Shown here: positions 35,138 through 44,620 of the stretch, piece by piece
Position numbering within the stretch: position 1 is the stretch's first letter
Layout of the letters: every line of letters begins with the position of its first letter
Source of the DNA: Paraphaeosphaeria minitans
Taxonomy: Eukaryota; Ascomycota; Dothideomycetes; Pleosporales; Didymosphaeriaceae
Assembly (NCBI GenBank): GCA_015832175.1
Contig: WJXW01000004.1
Span: 620,001-684,000, forward strand
Direction of reading: 5' to 3'
Length of the DNA stretch: 64,000 nt
Made by a program: the position numbers and the translations under genes
Notes under the pieces: model-generated
The model's input: the letters and a program-made list of their open reading frames with translations, nothing else
What the model was told of the DNA's origin: nothing
Database searches by the model: none

Positions 35138-36841
35138 TCAAGCAGCCTGCTCCCTTTTCCTTCGCACGAATCGCACAACCCTTGCCTCAAATCGAGTAAC
35201 AAGACTATTCCATCTAGGTGGCGGAGGTGGCGGAGGATCGTACGTTTCTTCATCCTCAAAATGATCTTCGTCTTCCGATGAATTGTATAAGTCCTCGGAG
35301 TCTTGTTCGTCCTCAGTAAGCCTGTCATCCTCCTCCTCCTCCTCCTCCTCCTCCTCCTCCTCCTCCTCCTCCTCCTCCTCCTCTTCTTCTTCTTCTCCGT
35401 CTTCGACATTCAAAACCTTGTTATAATTCTGGTCAAGATCCCCAGGTTTTATTTCCCAGCTTGCGTCTCCAACCTCCCCGTCCCAGATCAGCTCAAACGA
35501 TGATTTCTCGATAGGGAAGCGCCAGGTCTTCGCACAATCCACGATAGTCTCAAGCCTATCTTTCTTCACATCGAATGTCTCAAGCACAAGCTTGAGCTGC
35601 TTTAGATCCGGAAGTCTCTCTACGATTGTGCCCCAGCCACCATGCCCCCGGTTCCCTATGTCTTCGCCCGCGCGCTGCTTTGCCGCACGGAATTCCATCA
35701 CCGTTTCACCTGGATAGCTTGGTTGAATTAGAGAAGGAGACTTCTCTCCAACTAATGGTTCAAGATAGAGCTGATTATGCGGACTTGGTGAATAAGAAGG
35801 TAGAGTTGTATCGACACTCCAATTCCACCAATCCTGATGGGTCAAGCGGAGGGTCAAATGCGTCAGAGGACGAGCCACCATCGCACGCGCCTTGAACTTA
35901 GTCGCGAAAGTTCCACGTTCGTAGAAGATACTGTGTTCAGTGTCAGGGAGATCCGTTGCGATGTCCAGCGTAAGCTCATCACCATCCCGTAGGTTTTTCT
36001 TTCCAATCTTAGCAGCTGACAAGATGCCGAAAGGAAATGGCTCCCTGTGACGAATTCGTCCAGATATTCTGTCCCGTGTACGTAAGAACCGCGGTTCTAT
36101 GTATGCGCCTTGGTGTCGTTCCTCGGGAGCCCATTCTTTCAGCCAGTTTCGTAACTCGCCCCGCTCCAGGGCTATTTGTTGGAGGCTGATATCAAGACGC
36201 TGTATGAGGGCCGCTTGCCAGGGAGCCAAAATTCTTAAGTCTGGCCGGAAAGGCCCTTGGAAATCATATAAAGTGTAGTAATTCAGCTGCAATGGAAGCC
36301 GGTACGTCTCGAGATAGACGGCCTTGCAGCTCTCGACCAGCCCAAATGCTATGTCTGAAACTGGGAGTTTGGGTTTCCCGTTCATCTTGTCCGAGCGCCA
36401 CATAAAGGTGCCGCAGGTGGGCACAGAAGTGGTATCTGTGAGCGCATACTCCCAGATCATCTCGCGGATCTCGATTGGCAGTCCCGTGAGCAGAGTGGAT
36501 TGAGCTTGTGAGTAGATACGGTCCTTGGCTATCGAGAATGCGAGTGGTTCCAGGTTGCGACCGTAGAACATGCAAGGCTTTGGAATTACCAGGTCGCGTT
36601 GGCATGAGCAGAAATTTGCGCCATCGCTGTTGTCGCAGGACGTATCAGGCAGATATCCGCGCTGGAGATTTTTCGTCTGGCGTCTCACGGTAAGAGTAAG
36701 ACCTGGTTCTGCCATTTGTAGAGCGAGACGTAGGAGATGGCAGGTTGACAAATTTATGATAGGGGGACGTTTATGTAGGTTTGCCTCGTGGTAGCCTGAT
36801 GCTCCCGTGCGCCTAAGCCGAAATGGGCGGCTTCCAGGCAT
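35138..36841 (-). CDS. Fungal protein of the LPxEIRExIWEYAL (2EXR/DUF7730-like) type with poly-Glu tract
   Basis: Single frame of 567 codons; the Met at 36715 (MAEPGLTLTVRRQ) is the more probable start, as the preceding 42 residues look like 5' leader. The recognisable block is LTGLPIEIREMIWEYALT with a following SCKAVYLETYRLPL segment, a pattern of the very common F-box-like fungal proteins of unknown function. A run of over 20 Glu (bases about 35328-35396) is encoded by a CCT microsatellite and sits in an acidic region continuing DDRLTEDEQDSEDLYNSSED. The C-terminus is basic (FEARVVRFVRRKREQ). There is no catalytic motif. The poly-Glu length should vary between strains. Confidence 0.75.
   Translation of the reverse strand: MPGSRPFRLRRTGASGYHEANLHKRPPIINLSTCHLLRLALQMAEPGLTLTVRRQTKNLQRGYLPDTSCDNSDGANFCSCQRDLVIPKPCMFYGRNLEPLAFSIAKDRIYSQAQSTLLTGLPIEIREMIWEYALTDTTSVPTCGTFMWRSDKMNGKPKLPVSDIAFGLVESCKAVYLETYRLPLQLNYYTLYDFQGPFRPDLRILAPWQAALIQRLDISLQQIALERGELRNWLKEWAPEERHQGAYIEPRFLRTRDRISGRIRHREPFPFGILSAAKIGKKNLRDGDELTLDIATDLPDTEHSIFYERGTFATKFKARAMVARPLTHLTLRLTHQDWWNWSVDTTLPSYSPSPHNQLYLEPLVGEKSPSLIQPSYPGETVMEFRAAKQRAGEDIGNRGHGGWGTIVERLPDLKQLKLVLETFDVKKDRLETIVDCAKTWRFPIEKSSFELIWDGEVGDASWEIKPGDLDQNYNKVLNVEDGEEEEEEEEEEEEEEEEEEEEEEDDRLTEDEQDSEDLYNSSEDEDHFEDEETYDPPPPPPPRWNSLVTRFEARVVRFVRRKREQAA
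35328..35397. repeat. CCT trinucleotide microsatellite inside a coding region
   Basis: More than 20 CCT units, then CTT units. On the minus strand they read GAG/GAA and encode the poly-Glu run of the surrounding gene. Confidence 0.95.
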
Positions 36842-36999
36842 CAGCCAATCAACGTAAAGCTCCGCTCGTATCGGGCAAGAAGACTAGTCTCCGACATTGG
36901 GCGACATTGGGTGTTGATGAGACACTTTACAAGTGGTATTGAATTGTTTCAGAAATTTACTACCATAGTGTCGATTTGTAAAGAGGCTCTCGTCACTCA

Positions 37000-38193
37000 G
37001 GCCCAAAGGATCAATGACTGCCTTCCTCCCGCTCACGCCCTGATGCACTTCCTCGATGCAACCAGTCCCGTTATCAAGGCCGCCTAGCAAATGTGGCAGC
37101 ACGCCCATGATTACCCCACTTTTGATTTACTACTCCATGAAATCTCCATGAGACAAGAAATACTTCGCCTAGTCTGCGTTTTCGGGCGCTTGAGTGCTGA
37201 AGAATTGCATCCTAGTAGTGACGCCTTCTGGTAGGGTCGGGTATCCACCCATGACTAGTGATAGCAGCATGTGGATATAGGCCTTGTTAACCGGCTTGCC
37301 TTTCGGGGCCAGAATCTTCAGAATCGTGGTTACACCTGGTTTGAAAGAAATAGTATCGAACCAGTCATTGACGGGGAAGAAATCACGGATCTTCTCCACG
37401 GTCGCGGGATCGCTGTGATCAAGTATATAGTCGGCCCCAAGAGACATCAACAGCTCGAAATTGTGTGGTGGGCTCGTGCTAGTAACTCTGTAACCAGCTT
37501 GGTTCGTGTATGAGATGGAAAGCGATATCATTGCGGATGATACTCCCCAGATGAGAATCTTCTTTCCTCATTCTTCAGCCGGGATGGGCTTGGCTGGTAC
37601 CGACGGCCAGTGCACATTGAGGGAGTCGAAGGAGAACAGGCACGTGTAGGAACCAAGTGTGACGACTTTTGTGAAGTCGGTATCCCCGATTTGAGATGCC
37701 ATTCGTCGGCAATAGCAACGCAACAAAGCGACAATTTGGATCCGTCGCAAAGCAACCACTAAGCAAAGTTGAAGAATCCCTACCTCAACGACGTCTTTTT
37801 CTGAAACCAGAGTGTATCTCTGCGTTCCACCATATCTTGGCGTGTGCTTCTTGAAGATCAAAGTACCGCAGCTGACGCGGTCGCGAACTGCTGCCCTCGT
37901 GACGCCTTCTTCGAGGGCGTGTACAACCCCATCAACGGGGTCGCCTAGCACTGCGGGGTTTTCCACTAGAATGAATGAAAGCTTCGCCACCTTTCCATCT
38001 GCGAGCTATTGAGCTAGGACATGATCCTACGCTGTGAGCCAGTCTGTGCGAAACAAAGCGAGCACACTGTCTCGAGCGGAATAGAGCGTACCTTGTTAAG
38101 GGCCTCCATTGGACCAGGTTGCTCCATGGGCGCATCTCGCACCTCAAAGCATCCTTTTAGCTCAGCTAGGAAAGCGGCTCTGTTTCGAGACAC
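37000..38193 (-). pseudogene. Decayed MDR dehydrogenase / enoyl-reductase-like gene
   Basis: Reading leftward from about 38193, most of a zinc-type alcohol-dehydrogenase-like (MDR) protein can be followed: RNRAAFLAELKGCFEVRDAP, then ENPAVLGDPVDGVVHALEEG, GDTDFTKVVTLGSYTC, SVPAKPIPAEE, ILIWGVSSAM, NQAGYRVTSTS, LGADYILDHSDPATVEKIRD, TRMQFFSTQAPENAD and GVSGRKAVIDP. The frame is broken by TGA at 37568-37570, TAG at 37169-37171 and TAG-TAA at 37127-37132, all inside conserved sequence, with the same frame resuming after each stop. The start codon position carries GTG and the N-terminal substrate-loop segment is missing. The nucleotide-binding motif is degraded (GVSSAM where GGSSAVG is usual). Not a functional gene. 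Such enzymes often belong to secondary metabolism. Confidence 0.8.
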
Positions 38194-38911
38194 GTCGCGA
38201 TAGATCGCGGCAAGATACGGGAAGCACGTTGGACAATGTGACCGATCATCCAACAAGCCTGATTTGGAGGTACCGGCTGCACAACACGGCTTGATGTGTT
38301 GCGTCCGGCCTTCTGATGCAACGATGCAGCGACCATCCTACTGATCAGGCCGCATTGAAACCCCACCCCCAAACAGAGGCATAGCTGGGGTGCTGCCCAC
38401 CTGGGCATTGTGGACACGACCTTGAGCCCCTACTTCGTAGGTAGAGCATCCGTCAGCCTCGCCCCGCTTAGGTAGATACCTACCTACCGTACGATACCAT
38501 CACATCACACAAAGTCCGTGGAACAACCCTTCCAGGCTACTCAGTCAATGCCAGCAAACCGTACCATTTCGAAGTGTGCCTTCGGAGAACCCAGCCACAG
38601 TCAGGATCCTCGCACGACTCGCTGAAATGAATATGGGGCCCGCACTATGCCCCTTCCAGCGACCGCCCCAGCGCTGATAGGCCGCATTCTTCGAAATGTT
38701 TGTCGCACCGCATCCCAAGCATTCAGATCTGTCATTTACGACGTGCCGTCTGCAGCCTGCAGCCCGTCCCGCATACAAACATTGAGACGCGCCTCCTGAA
38801 CGCGCCACCCTAGGTACCTACCTACCTTCCTACGCATCGCATCCTGAGCGCAATACCTAGGTATACCGTACCTAACGATTGAACAGTTGGGCGAACCGAG
38901 TCACTTGAGCA
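38194..38911. other. Intergenic with TAGGTACC/ACCTACCT elements
   Basis: No gene. Short palindromic-type elements cluster here: GGTAGATACCTACCTACC at 38471-38488, GGTACCTACCTACC at 38813-38826, ACCTAGGTATACCG at about 38856-38869. This is probably the promoter of the four-TM gene. Confidence 0.45.
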
Positions 38912-39570
38912 ATGGGTCCCCAGCCGCAGCCCTCGACGTTCCCGCAGGACCTTCCTCCCCGCGAAACAACATGGAAGGACCGCAATTGCCCCGGAATGCG
39001 CGGCTGCTGGTCCTTCAGCCTGTCGTCTTTCAGTCTCGCGACCTCCGACAATGCGGTGCTGGCGCGTCGCATCTGCATGATCGCAATCTTGGGATTGCGC
39101 ACGGCCATCAGCATCTGGGACGTCGTGTGGTCGGCCATGAACCTGCAGATTGGCTGGCTGATCGTCGGTATCATTCTGGGCGTGCTCGGATTCTTGTTCA
39201 TTGCTTGGTGTTTAGCGAGAATCGGGGAGGCGACGGGGTACCGGAGGGTTTTGGGGGCGCGAGTGGTGAGTCCCTTCCATCTTTTGCTGTACCTACCTAC
39301 TCCTGGGTGCTCCTTTCTTGAAGTTTCATTATTGCATCCCCATGGGCGGTGTGGTTGGAGAAAACCTCTTTAATTAACACTCGGCAGGGTCGATGGCACT
39401 TCGACGTCTTCCTCCTCGGCATGGCAATCATCCACATCGGTATCTTCGCCGGCGCCTTCTTCTGGAGAAGCAGCGGTGGTGTAGGCGGCATGTGGCTGGC
39501 CATGTGGCTACTCATCTTTGGCGCTGCCTGGGTCACGACGTGGGAGCCTGAGCCGACTAGCAGTGTCTGA
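38912..39570 (+). CDS. Four-transmembrane protein of unknown function
   Basis: Two exons, 38912-39265 and 39388-39570, giving 178 codons; the 122-bp intron (GTGAGT...GGCAG) is longer than usual here. After a Pro-rich N-terminal tail there are four hydrophobic segments (LARRICMIAILGLRTAISIW, IGWLIVGIILGVLGFLFIAW, FDVFLLGMAIIHIGIFAGAF, MWLAMWLLIFGAAWVTTW), a topology seen in MARVEL-like and other small fungal membrane proteins. I do not recognise a named family. The start at 38912 is the first in-frame Met; another frame overlaps it but has no membrane character. Confidence 0.6.
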
Positions 39571-40085
39571 GGCTGAGTATTGCATCAACCGTGACATTCT
39601 TTCCCGAGAGATTGGGTCTAGGCGTTTTATGGGGGTTTATTATTTCTTCGTGAACGCTTACAGAACGCTAAAAGCACTTGCGTTGAAGCTTCTGAGCAAA
39701 GGTGGCATGGGAAGAAGGGATCGTTGTCGAGATTATTTTAACGACAATAGACACTACCTAGGATCACGCGTGGAAAGTTTTCCAGATAAACGTATGACAA
39801 AACACATATTAGCAAGGCCATCCAGAAACCTGCCAAGGTGCACTAACACCAATTCATGAGCCCCGATCCTACCTACGAGAGCCTGTCTACGAGCTGTGAA
39901 TATAGCCGAGCCAACCCCGCTTGCCAACTTCCCGGTTGCGCATTCTTCGACAACTTCTCTATAGCAGGTCTGACCAGCACCACGTATTCCTGAAATCGCC
40001 CTGAGATAAACGCTATTAAGCTTGCTGACACTCCTGCCTGCGGCAAAAAGATCTGTGATACCATAGGTATCTTTTCCACCCAGCC
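39571..40085. other. Intergenic, promoter of P450
   Basis: The 3' flank of the membrane-protein gene and 5' flank of the P450. Short minus-strand frames are unsupported. Confidence 0.45.
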
Positions 40086-41804
40086 ATGCCAGGAACGAGT
40101 ATACTGTCACCCTTGCATCTTGCTGAGATAGCAGCTGTCACCTTCGTTGTATATCTTATCGGTTTGACAGTCTACCGTCTACATTTCAGTCCGATTGCCA
40201 AGTTCCCCGGGCCCAGACTGGCCGCACTAACTCTATGGTATGAATTCTACCACGATGTTGTACGGGGTGGTCAATATGTTTTCAAGATACAAGAGCTGCA
40301 TGAGCAGTATGGTAACGGCGACCACTCTCGCTTCGATGGGGGGAAGAGACGCTGACCGAACAGGTCCTATCGTTCGAATCAATCCACATGAGCTCCACGT
40401 AAAAGACCTAGACTTCTACGATGTGCTCTACAGTGGTCCGGGCCAGAAACGCGACAAATGGGGTTGGGCTACGGAGATGTTTGGAAATAGTACGATGCTC
40501 CCCGGTGCGCGGTCGCCATGTCTTGGACATGGACGAGTTGTACTTGAACCCACCTTTTGTGACTCGGCTGACTCTGTACCCGCGAGGTTAGGTAGCTCTG
40601 GCTTCGGCACCGTATCGCACGACCTACACCGCCTTCGAAGAAACGCACTGAACCCGTTCTTCTCAAAGCAAGCTATCGGACGCATGGAACCACTGATTCG
40701 TACCTTGATCGAGAAACTATGCGTGCGTTTTGAAGGGTGCCAACAAACTGGTGAATCTGTCAATACGCTGCATGCGTATGCCGCCCTGACCAGCGATGTC
40801 ATCACAGCGTATTGTTTCGGTACGTCATACGGATGTCTCGATGACCCGAGCTGGAAATGGGAATGGCCTCAAGCCATGGTAGAAAGCACTCGCGCCTGTC
40901 ATCTGAACAAGCAGTTCAAATGGGTGTTTCCCGCCATGCAAGCAACACCCGAGTGGATCGTACGCAAGCTCAACCCTGCCGTCATGCACCTCATAAACGT
41001 GCAAAAGGTACGTACGCCATGCCGTAGCGTACTTTAGAATATCAGTTCTGACGACACCAGGATCTCGCACACCAGATAAGCACCATGATGAGCGGAACGC
41101 CACCCAAGAACGAGGAGCCAAACATCTTCCGCGAGCTGATCAACGGAAACCTCCCCGCCTCGGAAAAGTCTCTCGCCCGCCTCGTCGACGAAGGCCAGAC
41201 CATGATTTCAGCGGGGCAGGAAACGTCGTCCTTTTTCCTGCAGCAAGCCTCCTACTTCATCCTGGCCGATGCAGACGTCCACGCCCGGCTCAAGGCCGAG
41301 CTCTTCCAGGCCATCCCCGACCCCACATCCATCCCGTCGCTGGCCCGCCTCGAAAATCTGTCCTACCTCAACGCCGTGGTGCAGGAGGTGCATCGCTTTT
41401 CGCACGGCGTCGTCGGACGACTCGAACGCGTTTCTCCCGACGAGCCAGTGCAGTACGAGGACTGGGTGATTCCGGCGGGCACACCCGTCTCCATGACCTC
41501 TCTGCTGCAGCACCGCGACCCGGAGAAGTTCCCGAGTCCGATGCAGTTCGATCCTGAGAGATGGCTGGGGCAGTCTGACAACGCGAGGTTAGACCGGTAT
41601 CTTGTTCCGTTCAGCAAGGGCACGAGACAGTGTCTGGGTATCAACTTGGCCACGGCGGAGATCTACTTGACGCTGGCGACGGTATTTCGGAGATTCGACA
41701 TGGAGCTGTACGGAACCACGGAGAGGGACGCGGAGATAGTACATGATTTCTTCATCCCGCACGGGCACCAGGACTCAAAGGGCGTTAGGGTCGTTTTCAA
41801 GTAG
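40086..41804 (+). CDS. Cytochrome P450 monooxygenase
   Basis: Four exons: 40086-40311, 40364-40489, 40592-41007 and 41061-41804, giving 503 codons. A membrane anchor near the start ([16 protein letters not shown]) is followed by KFPGPRLA, the fungal P450 block [29 protein letters not shown], the I-helix AGQETSS, the ExxR helix EVHR, DPERWL and the haem motif [11 protein letters not shown] with Cys447. The 102-bp intron 40490-40591 is in frame and stop-free. I infer it because removing it restores the conserved run from FGN to [12 protein letters not shown]; its acceptor GTTAG keeps the frame. The class resembles trichodiene-oxygenase/benzoate-type fungal P450s of secondary metabolism. No backbone biosynthetic gene is nearby, so the substrate is unknown. 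Confidence 0.9.
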
Positions 41805-42198
41805 ATGCTGTGGTGATGAGTCGCCTTGACACCATCACCAGTAAGTACTCCCTAAATGAATGTCTACCGCATCGTGAATTTGCGCGCCAAAACTCAGTCT
41901 CGTTATGGCAGAATTTCACCCTACATTGACCGACGTATTCGTCGAAAGGCGCTACGATACATACCTGCCAGAGTACGCCATCAATGAACGACATGATTCA
42001 TAGCTGCTCATCAATCTCTCTACATCAGATTCATATCATCTCCCACTGAAGACCGTTTGATTTTATGCGTCAAATCTCTACCCTCAAGCTGCAAGAATAC
42101 ATCATCCCCCTTTTAAAAAAACAACAACAAAGGAGCGTCAAGAAAAGTAACTTCTTCCACTCCTTCCTCTCGCAACCACCCTTTCAGCAACCCCCAAT
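41805..42198. other. Convergent intergenic region
   Basis: The 3' ends of the P450 (+) and the secreted protein (-) face each other. An A-rich patch at 42112-42140. No gene. Confidence 0.5.
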
Positions 42199-43401
42199 CT
42201 ATCCCTGATAACTCGTCTGCGCCTTCTTAATCTTCTCCTTCAACTCGGCACTCTTCTTCTTGGAGCATTCGCTCTTCCCCGGCACCAAATCCACAATCCC
42301 AACCGCCAGCGTATCCACCACAGCCTCGATTCCCCTCAACGCGACCGCAATCGGGCGTCCGATGAACCCCTGCTCCCCGCGCTCAACGAGCGTCCCATCT
42401 GCGGGATTCACGGCCGAGGAGCGCTTGAACGGCCCCGTCTCGAGCAGCGCCGAGCGCCCGATCAGGATGGCGAGCAGCTCCTGGTGCACGCGGACGAACT
42501 CGAGCCAGGCGAGGATAATGGTGTCGGAGGAGCATGAGGGCGGGAAGGGGGGGAAGGTGATGAAAGTCGGCAGCGCCGTCTGCACGGTCGTCGTGATCCT
42601 GACGAGGCCCAGGGCCACGTCCGTGATGGGGCTCCTGAAGAGATCCGTGGCGCCGTTGACGCTGACGTCTTCGCGGGGGAAGATGCCTGCGCCGATTTTC
42701 CGCGCGGCCGACTGCAGAGCGAAGGAGATCTGCGTGACCTCGTTGATGGCGTTGATGACTGTATCCGCGGCCCGAATGACGGCGCCGCTGCAGCCTTTTG
42801 TAGGGCATGAGGCCACGGTGTTGGAGGGCTCGGCTGAGGTTTCAGTGCCGGTGGGGGTGAAAGTGGGTGTGGGCTTGATGAAGGGACCGCAGTTTCCGGG
42901 GAGGGGCTCGATGATGACGACTTCTGTGGCGTTGCTTGGGGGGTAGTCGTAGAAGGTCACCGTTGTGGGATCAGCCTGCGGCGGTACCACGATCGTCTTG
43001 GTGATGCCTGGTGAAAAGGTGCCGGTGGGAACGCCGATAACGACTATGGAGTCGATGACCTCACCGTCAGCTTGGGTGCACGCGGAAACCGTAGCTGTAA
43101 GAAAGTCGGCCTGGCTGGGAATGGGAACGAAGATGGTGCCGGAGAAGTCTTGCGAGGATGCAGATAGAAAGCCTGTGTTTGTAGAGTTTGGGAGCACATT
43201 GAACGTTGAAGGGTTGAAGATTGTGGTCGGAGTCGGGAAGGATCCGGGGATGGTGGAGGCTTCAGGGTCCCCGACTGGCAGCGATGTCACTGTGAAAAAG
43301 CTCGCCACATCCCTCGTGGATGACGTGCGTGCTTCTTCACGAGGCAGCACTTTGGCATTGACAGCCGAGGCAAGCAGGAGAGATACAAAGATGGCGGACA
43401 T
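42199..43401 (-). CDS. Secreted Ser/Thr/Pro-rich protein of unknown function
   Basis: Single exon of 400 codons. The first ~16 residues (MSAIFVSLLLASAVNA) form a clean signal peptide. Residues ~20-200 are rich in Thr, Ser and Pro with short hydrophobic strands (TIPGSFPTPTTIFNPSTF), typical of O-glycosylated fungal surface proteins. The second half is more helical (INEVTQISFALQSAARKIG, TIILAWLEFVRVHQELLAILIGR) and ends in a Lys-rich KKKSAELKEKIKKAQ tail. There is no terminal hydrophobic GPI signal. An isolated CPTKGC motif suggests one disulphide. No enzyme family recognised; wall-associated or secreted protein is the reasonable reading. Confidence 0.75.
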   Translation of the reverse strand: MSAIFVSLLLASAVNAKVLPREEARTSSTRDVASFFTVTSLPVGDPEASTIPGSFPTPTTIFNPSTFNVLPNSTNTGFLSASSQDFSGTIFVPIPSQADFLTATVSACTQADGEVIDSIVVIGVPTGTFSPGITKTIVVPPQADPTTVTFYDYPPSNATEVVIIEPLPGNCGPFIKPTPTFTPTGTETSAEPSNTVASCPTKGCSGAVIRAADTVINAINEVTQISFALQSAARKIGAGIFPREDVSVNGATDLFRSPITDVALGLVRITTTVQTALPTFITFPPFPPSCSSDTIILAWLEFVRVHQELLAILIGRSALLETGPFKRSSAVNPADGTLVERGEQGFIGRPIAVALRGIEAVVDTLAVGIVDLVPGKSECSKKKSAELKEKIKKAQTSYQG

Positions 43402-44620
43402 GGTGATCTGATGGATAGGAAGCGAACGGCTTGAATTGTGGCTGGTCTACTGCTGGAAAGAGCACTGAACTTATAGTTCTTTGAAGCCCACTATCTTTTT
43501 GTCTGACCTGTACGCAAAGTACGTATATCAGTAACATGAAAACTTGATTTCGTCGAGATACCGTGTCGCAATGAACGCTCAGATGATACCGGCTCCTTGT
43601 GGCTCGGAAGTGTGGGCTACGGGCCGGGTCCGGTGTATTCATCGTTTATAGCACTTGGCTTCCGGCCCGGGCTCGTAAGCTGCCCATTGTATTCCGATTT
43701 GTTACATGGACGTAGCGGCGTGACAACTACCAAGTCATCTATACGAATCCATCAGCAAACTCGTGGCTATCCGTGACCATATCGACGTCAATGAAATCGG
43801 TATCAACGGCAAAGGAGTCATCATCCAACATATTTTCAGTTCCACACAAGTTGCGCAATGGGCGTCACTGCGGCGCAGGATTGTGACCAAGCATTCGGGT
43901 GCGAGGGTGCACACAATGTGGAAGCTGATGTTCCAGTGACAGGGTGACAGACGGCGCAGCCTCTCACCAGTAACACCGGCATTGTAAGATGTGACCTCTT
44001 TTCGGGCCGTAAATAGTTCCAACAGCAAAGTTGAGAGGAGGTGGTACTAGGCAGGATTGTGCGTAGGAATTTGGTCAAAGCGAGACCCGAGCAGACAGGA
44101 AACAATGGTCGGCCGGGGTTAGAGACCAAGCCACTCTCACCACTGCGTTGTGTCAGTGCGATTGAAGACTCCTCATCCACAAATTGCGCAATGGGGTTGA
44201 GAATGCTGTCCTCTGGTACGTGGAAGTCGGCCCATCTTTTCCCCAAACCGACAAACAAGTCGTCACCACCCCACACTCTTCGCTGAAGTTGTAATCTTCT
44301 TTGTCATATATTGCTCCCGAGTTTGTCAACCTTTGGTCATCCATTGCACAGCGTGGCGGTGGTTGTAATTCAGTGTTTCGGTCTGGCATGTGTGTCAATT
44401 TGCAAGTAATATACGACTTCACTCTTTTGAAGTGAGAGGCTCATGTCTGACGAAGAAAACCGTTGAATCGAAAACCCTGCATCTCTTGGTTGGTGCTATC
44501 TCGCACCTTATGGACCCAGTCTCTGAGGCATACCTTTACCTAACGTAAAGTCGTCTAAAGCATTATTGGGATAATCACAAGAAAGGACAAGAAGGAAAGC
44601 TCAGAAAAGAGTGAGGCGCT
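43402..44620. other. 1.2-kb intergenic region, nothing recognised
   Basis: Promoter of the secreted-protein gene at the left and 3' flank of the annexin gene at the right. Frames at 43735-44422 on both strands have no motif. Confidence 0.5.
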
